From contig JBLKRX010000002.1 of assembly GCA_047608075.1 (NCBI GenBank), forward strand, positions 211,416 to 275,415: a DNA stretch of 64,000 nucleotides, given 5' to 3'. Positions 8,614 through 16,665 of this stretch are shown here, in pieces. Both the position numbers and the translations under genes were made by a program. The notes beneath the pieces are model-generated. The model had not been told where the DNA came from, did no database searches, and saw only the letters and a program-made list of their open reading frames with translations. This stretch comes from Ferdinandcohnia humi_A (GTDB taxonomy: Bacteria; Bacillota; Bacilli; Bacillales; Bacillaceae_L). Each line of letters opens with the position of its first letter. Position 1 is the stretch's first letter.

Positions 8614-9888
8614 TCACTCCTCGTTGACTTTTTCTTGAATAAATGAAATAAATTGATCAAGTTGGACTTCCTCTTGATTTCCGTCCGCCATATTTTTCAC
8701 TGTAATTACATTTCGTTCAAGCTCTTCTTCCCCTAATATAGCAACAAATTGAGACTGTAATCTATCTGCCGCTTTAAATTGCGCCTTCACCTTTTTATCG
8801 AGGTAATCCTTTTCTGCAAGTAACCCAGCCTTCCTAAGGTCATTTACAAGTACTACAGATTTTGCAGAAGCTTTTTCTCCAATCGCGGCAACAAAGCAAT
8901 CTATCTTTGTCTCTACAGGAAGTTCGATATTTTCTGCTTGTAATGCAGCTAAGAGCCTCTCAATACTAAGAGCAAAGCCTATCCCGGGGGTTTCCGGACC
9001 TCCTAGTCCTTCAACAAGACCATTGTATCTTCCTCCCCCACATAAGGTTGTAATTGCTCCAAATCCCTCCGCATTACTCATGATTTCGAAGGCTGTATGG
9101 TTATAGTAATCTAATCCTCGAACTAGTCCGGAATCAACCTCAAAATCAATATGTAAATCTGTTAAGTAAGATTTAACCTTAGTAAAGTAATTGCTAGATT
9201 CCTCATTAAGGTACTCTATTATTGACGGAGCAGTTCCCATTAACTCATGGTCACGATCCTTTTTACAATCTAAGATACGCATTGGATTCTTTTCCAATCT
9301 AGCTTTGCAATCCGAGCAAAATTCATCGATTCTTGGTGTAAAGTGAGCTACTAAAGCTTCTCGATGAGCTTTTCTACTCGAAAGGTCACCTAAGCTATTA
9401 ATTACTAGTTTTAATTTCTTTAAGCCCAAGGACTGGTAGATTTCTATTGCTAGAGCAATAACTTCTGCATCGATAGCTGGGTCATTGCTTCCTAATGCCT
9501 CAACCCCAAATTGTACAAACTGACGATAGCGACCAGCTTGTGGTCTCTCGTAACGAAACATTGGACCACAGTAATATAGCTTTGTTGGTTGGGAAGGGTT
9601 ACCGAACATTTTGTTTTCTACATAGGAACGAACTACTGCAGCAGTCCCTTCTGGACGTAAGGTTAGACTTCTTTCTCCACGGTCCTCGAACGTATACATT
9701 TCTTTTTGTACGATATCTGTTGATTCACCAACACTACGTAAGAACAGTTCAGTATGTTCAAAAATAGGTGTACGTATCTCCTTGTAATTAAATCTCTTAC
9801 AAATATCTCGTGCCTTTTCCTCTATAAACTGCCATTTTTCCACATCACCTGGAAGTATATCCTGGGTTCCTCTTGGAATATTAACCAT
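8614..9888 (-). CDS. hisS: Histidyl-tRNA synthetase
   Basis: A 424-residue class II synthetase. Motif 2 contains LRPEGTAAVVRSYVE with FRYERPQAGRYRQF, the histidine motifs VRGLDYYN and GGGRYNGL are present, and the C-terminal anticodon domain covers about 330-420. The ATG at 9888 follows an AGGAGG site. It is first in an operon with aspS (5-base gap) and is preceded by a T-box leader, so both synthetases should respond to uncharged tRNA. Confidence 0.97.
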   Translation of the reverse strand: MVNIPRGTQDILPGDVEKWQFIEEKARDICKRFNYKEIRTPIFEHTELFLRSVGESTDIVQKEMYTFEDRGERSLTLRPEGTAAVVRSYVENKMFGNPSQPTKLYYCGPMFRYERPQAGRYRQFVQFGVEALGSNDPAIDAEVIALAIEIYQSLGLKKLKLVINSLGDLSSRKAHREALVAHFTPRIDEFCSDCKARLEKNPMRILDCKKDRDHELMGTAPSIIEYLNEESSNYFTKVKSYLTDLHIDFEVDSGLVRGLDYYNHTAFEIMSNAEGFGAITTLCGGGRYNGLVEGLGGPETPGIGFALSIERLLAALQAENIELPVETKIDCFVAAIGEKASAKSVVLVNDLRKAGLLAEKDYLDKKVKAQFKAADRLQSQFVAILGEEELERNVITVKNMADGNQEEVQLDQFISFIQEKVNEE

Positions 9889-9940
9889 ATCAAATCCTCC
9901 TCTAACTCAAGGGCTTGTATACTTACAATTTCCCTTATAA

Positions 9941-9990
9941 ACAAATAAAAAGCTCCCATCCCTACATACAAATATGTAGGGACGAGAGCT
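9941..9990 (-). terminator. T-box-controlled terminator
   Basis: AGCTC...TCCCTACATA pairs with TATGTAGGGA...GAGCT, and a T-rich tract follows on the minus strand. This is the OFF conformation of the T-box leader, ending about 50 bases before hisS. Confidence 0.88.
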
Positions 9991-10306
9991 TTGAATTCCC
10001 GTGGTGCCACCCTAGTTAAGACTTTCTCAACAAACAAAAAATGCGAAGTTCTTGTCAGCTACGCTTTCGCAGCACAGGCCTATGCTCGTGCACATAAACG
10101 TGTACTCTGCTACTTGAAAAACCCGCTGCCTCGGCCTTCTTGTTTCTCGTCTGCCTATGTAAAATAAGTCTTCACTCAATCAGTTAACGCCTGAAACGTT
10201 CAGCTCCTACTAAAGCCATTTTTGCTTTTTCAGAGAGAAACCTCCGAGGTGTTCATTCAATAAGTCATCATGCAGGAATGCTTTCAGCCTAGACGTTCCC
10301 TCTCTA
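9941..10306 (-). promoter_or_regulatory. T-box leader of the hisS-aspS operon
   Basis: The minus-strand leader has the conserved T-box AGGGTGGCACCACGGG (RNA from 10013 to 9998) and a terminator hairpin at 9951-9990 followed by TTTTTATTTG. Upstream, stem I closes through GAGAGGGAAC and GTTTCTCTC. On its 3' side GAA precedes CAC, a histidine codon in the place of the specifier triplet. Uncharged tRNA-His should stabilise the antiterminator and permit hisS-aspS transcription. The specifier assignment was made by eye and is less sure than the T-box itself. Confidence 0.9.
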
Positions 10307-10374
10307 GTCATGTGTACTCTTATCTACTATTCCCCATCACTGGTTCAAGTTATTATTTTGTAGAATTTTATATA

Positions 10375-10403
10375 ATCATACGTATGAAAGGATGTAATGT
10401 CAA
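10375..10403 (-). promoter_or_regulatory. Sigma-A promoter of the T-box-hisS-aspS operon
   Basis: Minus-strand TTGACA (10403-10398), 17 bases, then TATGAT (10380-10375). This is close to the sigma-A consensus and places the transcript start near 10368, about 480 bases before hisS. Confidence 0.8.
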
Positions 10404-10427
10404 GGTGAACCTTAAAATTTTTTCTTA

Positions 10428-10490
10428 TCAAATGCGCTTAGCGTCTTTGCGCCAGATTTTTTAGAGCTTGCTCGATAAAGTGAAACTTCA
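10428..10490 (-). repeat. Dispersed repeat family B, copy 1
   Basis: On the minus strand it reads TCGAGCAAGCTCT, AAAAAATCTGG, CGCAAAGACGCTAAGCGCATTTGATAA. The same sequence with about ten changes lies just upstream of relA (15382-15447), in the same orientation. It sits directly upstream of the hisS operon -35 element. Confidence 0.7.
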
Positions 10491-10545
10491 ATCTGTGGAC
10501 TTAATGATGAAAGTTAAAAATGCTTTAACATACCATTTTCTCTTT

Positions 10546-10722
10546 TTACGAACGATGTAATTGCTTCTTTAAGTTCCGAACATCTCTCACTGATAACCCA
10601 AATTCAGAAGCCAATTCCACATATGTTGAGCCTTGTTCCTTTTGGATAAAATCGTGAAAATCAACTCCAAACACTTCACCTGCTCTACTATGTACATTAT
10701 TACTTTTATCGCTAAATCTCAT
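10546..10722 (-). CDS. yrzK: Small YrzK-like helix-turn-helix protein
   Basis: The reading frame runs back to 10860, but the ATG at 10722 has an AGGAAGGGG site and gives a 58-residue protein starting MRFSDKSNNVHSRAGEVFG. The C-terminal half (YVELASEFGLSVRDVRNLKKQL) reads as a sigma-70 region-4-like helix-turn-helix. B. subtilis has YrzK at this place between hisS and yrvJ. No function is known; its size suggests a small DNA- or RNA-polymerase-binding protein, which is inference. Confidence 0.7.
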   Translation of the reverse strand: MRFSDKSNNVHSRAGEVFGVDFHDFIQKEQGSTYVELASEFGLSVRDVRNLKKQLHRS

Positions 10723-10860
10723 ACCGCTAGCCCCTTCCTCTTTTTCTATTACGTATCTTGCCCTTTTTTTTGAATTTATTTCGGTATAAAACAGGATTTT
10801 TTTAAAACATAACGAATTATTATTAAAGCTATGTTTTTTTCTATACAAGGAGGCTAACAA

Positions 10861-12642
10861 GTGTTACATCATAAGATTTTAAAGGTTCTGCTAGCATTTG
10901 TCGTAGTGGTTGTCTATGTATCTTCAGAACCGATGCTAGTTATTAAGGCTGAACAGACTGCTATTATAAATACATCTGTTCTAAATGTGAGAGAGGGCCC
11001 TGGGCTATCGTATGCTCTTGTTTCTCAAGTAAAGCAGGATGAAAAATATACAATTTTAGAAAAGAAGAATGATTGGGTTAAGCTTGAACTCTCGTCTGGA
11101 AAGACAGGATGGGTGGCATCTTGGTTAATAAAGGAAGAGTCTACGAACTCTACTCCCCCGGCTACTCAAACCGGTTCTTCATCAACAATCGTATCAACAG
11201 TTGACGGCCTGAGACTACGAAATGGTCCAGGAACAGGGTTTCAAGTGATAGGTTCACTAAATAACGGGAACGAAGCCGAATTCCTTGAAAATAGGGAGAA
11301 CTGGTCAAAAGTTTCCTATAAAGGGCAAATTGGCTGGGTTGCCTCAGAATATATAAAAACAAAATCAGCGACAAATGATCCGAACCCGAAACCTACTACT
11401 AATAAAACGGGTAAGATAACAGCTTCAGTGTTAAATGTAAGAGGCGAACCAAATTTACAAGGCAGGATTGTAGGAAAATTACTAGAAGGGGCTAGTGTTA
11501 AAATCGTTGCGGAGAGAGAAAACTGGATTGAAATTTCGTTTGGAAGCAGTACCGCATGGATACATAGAGATTTTGTGACAACTTCATCTTCAAGTGAAAC
11601 TCCTGAAACACCGGAACCTACACCTCTACCGCAGAAACCAGTAAACGAAGGGAAAACTGGAATTGTTACTGCATCAAGTTTAAATGTACGGGATAGTGGT
11701 TCATTATCAGGTAAGGTCATCGGAAGTTTAAAACAGGGAGATCAAGTTACAATTGAAGAAGAAGTAAATAATTGGAGTAAAATCACTTTATCGAATGGAA
11801 GCAAGGGTTGGATCGCAAGTTGGTATTTAGAGGTTAAAGCGGATAATAGTACTCCTCCGCCAACAACCGAAGAATCGAGCGTCAAAATACTTTATAATGG
11901 GACAAATATTCGTACTGGTCCAGCAACAACACACCCTGTTGCAGCACGAGCTAATGAAGGGGACACTTTCACTATCATTAAAACAGAAGGTGACTGGTAT
12001 AAAATTACTCTACCTGATAACAAGATTGGGTATGTTGCAGGGTGGATTGTTTCTGTTGACGGGGTAGGCGTTATAGTCGAAAGACCAGGTGTGAATCAAT
12101 ACCTAAAAGGGAAAACGATTGTAGTTGACCCTGGACATGGTGGTAACGATAGTGGAGCAGTTGGAGCAACTGGTACATTTGAGAAAGAAATTACCCTCAG
12201 GACGGCTAGGATTGTGTTTGACAAACTCAGTGCTACTGGCGCAAATGTAATCCTTACTAGGAATAGCGATAGTTATATTAGCTTACGGTCACGGGTAAGT
12301 ATTTCACATTATCGTAATGCAGATGCTTTTATTAGTATACATTATGATAGTACAGCAGACAGAAGTGCTCGGGGAATTACCTCCTATTACTACAAAAATA
12401 TTGATATTCCGTTAGCATCTAGCATTCAAGCAGAAATGATAAGAAACACAGGGTTTAAAAATAGGCAGCATCGACTTGGAAACTTCCAGGTAATACGCGA
12501 AAACCGAAACCCTTCTGCATTACTGGAATTAGGCTTTCTAAGTAATCCGACTGAAGAATATACTGTAAATACAAACAGCTTTCAAGAAAATGTATCAAAC
12601 GGCATTTTCTATGGATTAGCACAATACTTTAAAGGTCGTTAG
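10861..12642 (+). CDS. yrvJ: N-acetylmuramoyl-L-alanine amidase with five SH3b repeats (YrvJ-like)
   Basis: A 593-residue exported wall hydrolase. An N-terminal hydrophobic signal (residues 5-30) is followed by five bacterial SH3 repeats at about 32-92, 107-167, 181-242, 264-324 and 339-400, each with an LNVR/LRLR/TNIR...GP motif and GW(V/I)A. The C-terminal amidase_3 domain (415-590) has zinc ligands in VVDPGHGG, FEKEITL and SIHYDS, and the catalytic Glu in ALLELGFLSN. Translation starts at GTG 10861 behind AAGGAGG. SH3b repeats bind wall peptide; the enzyme cleaves the MurNAc-L-Ala bond. Repeat number differs between species. Confidence 0.92.
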   Translation: MLHHKILKVLLAFVVVVVYVSSEPMLVIKAEQTAIINTSVLNVREGPGLSYALVSQVKQDEKYTILEKKNDWVKLELSSGKTGWVASWLIKEESTNSTPPATQTGSSSTIVSTVDGLRLRNGPGTGFQVIGSLNNGNEAEFLENRENWSKVSYKGQIGWVASEYIKTKSATNDPNPKPTTNKTGKITASVLNVRGEPNLQGRIVGKLLEGASVKIVAERENWIEISFGSSTAWIHRDFVTTSSSSETPETPEPTPLPQKPVNEGKTGIVTASSLNVRDSGSLSGKVIGSLKQGDQVTIEEEVNNWSKITLSNGSKGWIASWYLEVKADNSTPPPTTEESSVKILYNGTNIRTGPATTHPVAARANEGDTFTIIKTEGDWYKITLPDNKIGYVAGWIVSVDGVGVIVERPGVNQYLKGKTIVVDPGHGGNDSGAVGATGTFEKEITLRTARIVFDKLSATGANVILTRNSDSYISLRSRVSISHYRNADAFISIHYDSTADRSARGITSYYYKNIDIPLASSIQAEMIRNTGFKNRQHRLGNFQVIRENRNPSALLELGFLSNPTEEYTVNTNSFQENVSNGIFYGLAQYFKGR

Positions 12643-12654
12643 GAGATTACCTAT

Positions 12655-12697
12655 AAAAAAGACATGTGGAAAATATCATCCCCACATGTCTTTTTTA
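12655..12697. terminator. Bidirectional terminator between yrvJ and dtd
   Basis: AAAAAAGACATGTGG pairs with CCACATGTCTTTTTT around a 12-base loop. It serves the two convergent genes. Confidence 0.9.
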
Positions 12698-12698
12698 T

Positions 12699-13142
12699 TC
12701 ATTGTTTGCTTTCAACGATTAGAGTCACAGGACCTTCGTTCGTAAATTGAACATCCATCATTGCACCAAATACTCCCGTTTCAACATGTACTCCTTTTTC
12801 TAGAAGTTCTTGATTGAATCGGTTATACATTTCTTCTGCAAATTCAGGTTTAGCTGCCTCCATATAATTTGGACGCCTTCCCTTTCGACAATCTCCATAT
12901 AAGGTAAATTGGGAAACAGAGAGTATCCCACCCTTTACATCTAGTAAAGACAAGTTCAATTTCCCATCTTCATCTTCAAAGATGCGAAGATTTATCACTT
13001 TATCTGCAATATATTTTATATCTTCAATTGTATCTGAATGTGTAATTCCTACCAGAAGCATTAAGCCATGATCAATGGAACCTACTACTGCATCCTGTAC
13101 AACAACACGAGCATTCTTTGCACGTTGTACTACAACCCTCAT
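12699..13142 (-). CDS. dtd: D-aminoacyl-tRNA deacylase
   Basis: A 147-residue enzyme that hydrolyses D-amino acids (and glycine) mischarged on tRNA. The two signature motifs are present: SVSQFTL near residue 77 and NEGPVTLIVES at 135-145. Length is normal for DTD1. It lies 27 bases after relA on the same strand, and relA-dtd is a conserved operon in Bacillus. Confidence 0.95.
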   Translation of the reverse strand: MRVVVQRAKNARVVVQDAVVGSIDHGLMLLVGITHSDTIEDIKYIADKVINLRIFEDEDGKLNLSLLDVKGGILSVSQFTLYGDCRKGRRPNYMEAAKPEFAEEMYNRFNQELLEKGVHVETGVFGAMMDVQFTNEGPVTLIVESKQ

Positions 13143-13169
13143 ACTATTTTCCCTTCTTGAACGCGTTCA

Positions 13170-15365
13170 TTAACTCATAACACGTCTTACTGAATAAATA
13201 TCGCGAATTTGCTTAATACGTTCGACAACTCGCTGTAGATGGCTAACATTTTGTATCGAAATTGCCATATTTATTGTCGCCATTTTATTTCTGTCAGATT
13301 TACCTGAAACGGCAGTGATATTTGTCTTCGTCTCATTTACTGCCTGTAATACTTCATTTAATAAACCTCGACGGTCAAATCCTGAAATTTCAATTTCAAC
13401 ATTATATTCCTTACGGTCGTTGATATTACTTTCCCATTCAACTTCAATAAGCCGTTGCTTGGCATCGCTAGTATGGACGTTCGGACAATCATCTCGGTGT
13501 ACTGAAACACCGCGTCCTTTCGTAATGAAACCAACAATTTCGTCCCCTGGGACAGGATTACAGCACTTCGACAATCGTATCAGTAAATTATCTATCCCAG
13601 AAACTTGAACTCCAGAATCGCGCTTTCTTGTCGATGTCAGCTGCTTTATATCAGCAACAGCTTCTGTTAAATTCTTATCCTGTTCTAAATCACGTTGTTT
13701 ACGATGTCTGTCTGTAAGACGAGTGGCTATTTGAGCTGCTGTAATTCCGTTATAACCAATCGCAGCATACATATCTTCTTCATTAGAGAAATTAAACTTT
13801 TCAGCAACTCTCTTAATGTTTTCAGGAGTTAGTATTTCTTTTAGATCAAATTCAAGATTTTTAATTTCCTTCTCTACTAGCTCTTTGCCCTTTTCTACAT
13901 TTTCTTCACGACGTTGCTTTTTAAAGAACTGGCGAATTTTATTTTTTGCTTGTGATGTCTGTGCTAGCTTAATCCAATCCTGACTCGGTCCATAGGAATG
14001 TTTGGACGTTAAAATTTCAATGATATCTCCAGTTTTTAATTTATAATCCAAAGTAACCATCTTACCATTTACTTTGGCACCAATCGTTTTATTTCCAATT
14101 TCTGAGTGAATACGGTAAGCAAAGTCAATTGGTACAGAACCTGAAGGAAGCTCAATAACATCTCCTTTTGGAGTAAAAACAAATACCATATCAGAGAACA
14201 AATCGATTTTTAAAGATTCCATGAATTCTTCAGCATTCGTTGCGTCATTCTGCCACTCTAAAATTTCACGGAACCATGTTAATTTTTCTTCAAATGATGA
14301 TTGTTGGTTAACAGGCTTCCCTTCCTTGTAAGCCCAATGAGCAGCAATTCCATATTCAGCAATTTGATGCATCTCTACTGTTCGAATTTGCACCTCAAGT
14401 GGATCACCCTTAGGACCAATTACCGTTGTATGCAAGGACTGATACATATTAGGCTTTGGCATTGCAATATAATCCTTGAATCGGCCAGGCATAGGCTTCC
14501 AGCATGTATGGATAATCCCTAGAACAGCATAACAATCTTTTATACTTCCTACGACAATACGGACTGCAAGCAAATCATAGATCTCATTAAATTGCTTATT
14601 CTGAAGAACCATTTTACGATAAATACTATATATATGCTTCGGTCTTCCAGATATTTCAGCTTTGATTGAAACTTCACCAACACGTTGCTTCACTTCATCA
14701 ATTACTTCTTCTAAGTATTGCTCACGCTCAGCACGTTTCTTTTTCATTAAGTTAACGATGCGATAATATTGCTGAGGATTTAAGTAGCGCAAGGCCGTGT
14801 CCTCAAGCTCCCATTTAATTTTGGAGATCCCTAGTCGATGTGCTAAAGGGGCAAAAATTTCAAGCGTTTCATTTGAAATTCTTCTTTGCTTCTCCTGAGG
14901 TAAATGCTTTAAGGTACGCATATTATGCAGACGGTCCGCAAGCTTAATTAAGATAACTCTTATATCTTGGGCCATTGCAACAAACATTTTTCTATGATTT
15001 TCAGCCTGTTGCTCTTCTTGAGATTTATATTTAATCTTCCCTAGCTTTGTTACCCCATCTACTAGCATAGCTACTTCAGGAGTGAATGCATCACTAATTT
15101 CCTGTAAGGAAACATTGGTGTCCTCTACAACATCATGTAGAAATCCACCCGCGATTGTAGAAGGATCCATCTCAAGATCAACTAATATCCCTGCAACCTG
15201 AACAGGGTGAACAATATATGGTTCACCAGATTTTCGGAATTGCTCTTTATGAGCATCCTCTGCGAATGTATAGGCACGTTGAATAAAGTCTATATCCTTC
15301 TCAGATAAATATTTTTTTGCTTTTTCTATTACTTGCTCAGGAGTAAGTACCTGCTCGTTTGCCAT
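13170..15365 (-). CDS. relA: Bifunctional (p)ppGpp synthetase/hydrolase RelA
   Basis: A 731-residue long RSH enzyme. In order: HD hydrolase domain (about 25-180, with HDVVEDT), synthetase domain (about 235-345, with RFKDYIAMPKPNMYQSLHTT), TGS (about 390-450), helical and zinc-finger regions, and a C-terminal ACT domain (about 655-730). It makes and degrades the stringent-response alarmone. A TTG at 15386 extends the frame, but ATG 15365 is preceded by AAAGGTGAT and gives the usual MANEQVLTPEQ. The extension would be coded by repeat B, another reason to reject it. Confidence 0.96.
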   Translation of the reverse strand: MANEQVLTPEQVIEKAKKYLSEKDIDFIQRAYTFAEDAHKEQFRKSGEPYIVHPVQVAGILVDLEMDPSTIAGGFLHDVVEDTNVSLQEISDAFTPEVAMLVDGVTKLGKIKYKSQEEQQAENHRKMFVAMAQDIRVILIKLADRLHNMRTLKHLPQEKQRRISNETLEIFAPLAHRLGISKIKWELEDTALRYLNPQQYYRIVNLMKKKRAEREQYLEEVIDEVKQRVGEVSIKAEISGRPKHIYSIYRKMVLQNKQFNEIYDLLAVRIVVGSIKDCYAVLGIIHTCWKPMPGRFKDYIAMPKPNMYQSLHTTVIGPKGDPLEVQIRTVEMHQIAEYGIAAHWAYKEGKPVNQQSSFEEKLTWFREILEWQNDATNAEEFMESLKIDLFSDMVFVFTPKGDVIELPSGSVPIDFAYRIHSEIGNKTIGAKVNGKMVTLDYKLKTGDIIEILTSKHSYGPSQDWIKLAQTSQAKNKIRQFFKKQRREENVEKGKELVEKEIKNLEFDLKEILTPENIKRVAEKFNFSNEEDMYAAIGYNGITAAQIATRLTDRHRKQRDLEQDKNLTEAVADIKQLTSTRKRDSGVQVSGIDNLLIRLSKCCNPVPGDEIVGFITKGRGVSVHRDDCPNVHTSDAKQRLIEVEWESNINDRKEYNVEIEISGFDRRGLLNEVLQAVNETKTNITAVSGKSDRNKMATINMAISIQNVSHLQRVVERIKQIRDIYSVRRVMS

Positions 15366-15381
15366 GGATTCAATCACCTTT

Positions 15382-15447
15382 ATCAAATGCGCCTTGGCGT
15401 ATTTGTGCCCAGATTTTTTTAAAAGCTTGCTCGAGAAACTTCTCTAT
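15382..15447 (-). repeat. Dispersed repeat family B, copy 2
   Basis: On the minus strand it reads CTCGAGCAAGCTTTTAAAA, AAATCTGGGCACAAATACG, CCAAGGCGCATTTGATAA, homologous to copy 1 at 10428-10490 and in the same orientation. It ends at the relA ribosome site. Confidence 0.7.
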
Positions 15448-15575
15448 AAAATCGAAAGGCTCGCCGGAGGCTTTAATTTTATTCAGTCGGAGTTTGAACC
15501 CCGACTGAATTGAATGCTTTTATTGTATTCATCCCCCCACTTATAGAAGTGAAGGACTTCTGCTGAATAAAGTTA
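15448..15575. repeat. Hairpin-rich segment in the relA-apt gap
   Basis: It holds the stem TTCAGTCGGAG/CCCCGACTGAA (15480-15508 region), then CCCCCCACTTATAGAAGTG followed by AAGGACTTCTGCTGAATA. On the minus strand the last part reads CAGAAGTCC...ACTTCTATAAGTGGGG, like the terminal hairpin of an IS200/IS605-type right end. No transposase gene remains here. The mobile-element origin is inference. Confidence 0.4.
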
Positions 15576-15725
15576 AGAAAAGCGCAAGCCCCTTGTTCAG
15601 CCCGACAAGGCAAATGTTCTGTGGGAAAAAAGTTGCCCTTCCACTTTTCATTGCCTCAGTTTTTAACCTCGAGGGGCTAGACGCTAGAGCTAGACAGTGA
15701 AATCTATGTTCAAAATTTTATACTT
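15576..15725 (+). repeat. Dispersed repeat family A, copy 2 (short form)
   Basis: Begins AAGAAAAGCGCAAGCCCCTTG and continues with CCCGACAAGGCAAATGTTC, TTTTTAACCTCGAGGGGC, TAGACGCTAGAGCTAGAC and a 3' block CTATGTTCAAAATTTTATAC. It lacks the central GCCAC/GTGGC arm of copies 1 and 3. The terminal blocks AGCGCAAGC...GGGGCTAGACGCT can pair. The rest of this gap (15726-16064) is AT-rich; it holds an imperfect inverted repeat TTTATACAC...GTGTGTATGCGTATAAA near 15793-15825 and no gene that I can see. Confidence 0.75.
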
Positions 15726-16064
15726 TCTTTACTCTTAAAATTAAGAATCAAAGAACAAACCTTCTTTGACTTCTTTTTTATTACTACTATAAACTTTTAT
15801 ACACCCACAGTGTGTATGCGTATAAATTTTACGTAGAGCTGTACTTAGAAAAATGTGTATAAATTCTTAACTTTTCAAACATACTTCCCTAAATCATTTA
15901 TGATATACATAACAGAAATTTTTTCTTGTTCTGAAAAAAAAGTAAGAAATTGTAATAAGAGTAATAAAAAAATAATTATTGTTACTATTATCATTAAAAT
16001 TTTCTAATATGTAAAGGGAAATAGATAGAAATAATGTCTTTCCTTAGCAAAAAATAGAGTAAGA

Positions 16065-16092
16065 ACGAAAAGAGCACTCGGGTTGAGTGCTC
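16065..16092 (-). terminator. Terminator of the recJ-apt operon
   Basis: GAGCACTC/GAGTGCTC stem with a five-base loop, followed on the minus strand by TTTTCGTTCTT. It lies 60 bases after apt. Confidence 0.8.
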
Positions 16093-16152
16093 ATAATGTG
16101 AAACTTTCTAGTATAGTTTACAACTTTATACCCCGCTGATTATGGACTAGAG

Positions 16153-16665
16153 TTAAAATTGCATTAATGTTAATACATCGTAACCCTCAAGTTTGTCACG
16201 GCCATCAAGATATGTGAGTTCAATTAGGAAAGCAATTCCAGCAACAATTCCACCTAGCCCTTCAACTAGCTTAATTGTTGCTTCAATTGTTCCACCAGTC
16301 GCTAAGAGATCATCAGTAATCAACACACGTTGACCTGGTTTAATCGCATCTTTATGGATTGTAAGAACATCTTTACCGTACTCAAGACCGTACTCTACCT
16401 TAATAACTTCTCTTGGTAGCTTCCCTTCTTTTCTAACTGGAGCAAAACCGACACCATGTGAATATGCCACTGGACATCCAATAATAAATCCACGAGCCTC
16501 AGGACCTACAACAAGATCGATTTCTTTTTCTCTTGCATACTGAACGATTTGATCAGTTGCATACTTATAAGCCTCACCGTCGTTCATCAATGGTGTGATG
16601 TCTTTAAACTTAATTCCAGGCTTTGGATAGTCTGGTACAATTTCTACAAATTTTTTCAAATCCAT
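16153..16665 (-). CDS. apt: Adenine phosphoribosyltransferase
   Basis: A 170-residue purine-salvage enzyme making AMP from adenine and PRPP. The PRPP-binding motif VLITDDLLATGGT is near residue 119-131, and the N-terminus (YPKPGIKFKDITPLMND) is the usual one. Its ATG overlaps the recJ stop by one base (TAATG), showing translational coupling. Order recJ-apt-relA is conserved in Bacillus, though a repeat-filled gap of almost 790 bases now separates apt from relA. Confidence 0.97.
   Translation of the reverse strand: MDLKKFVEIVPDYPKPGIKFKDITPLMNDGEAYKYATDQIVQYAREKEIDLVVGPEARGFIIGCPVAYSHGVGFAPVRKEGKLPREVIKVEYGLEYGKDVLTIHKDAIKPGQRVLITDDLLATGGTIEATIKLVEGLGGIVAGIAFLIELTYLDGRDKLEGYDVLTLMQF

Noticed and set aside
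12061..12642. Separate amidase gene possibility at the end of yrvJ
   Set aside because: The reading frame is continuous with the SH3b repeats and no internal start with a ribosome site was found.
15780..16060. AT-rich stretch before the apt terminator, searched for a relA promoter or small gene
   Set aside because: Only weak -10-like words and one imperfect inverted repeat are present; no ORF with a ribosome site.
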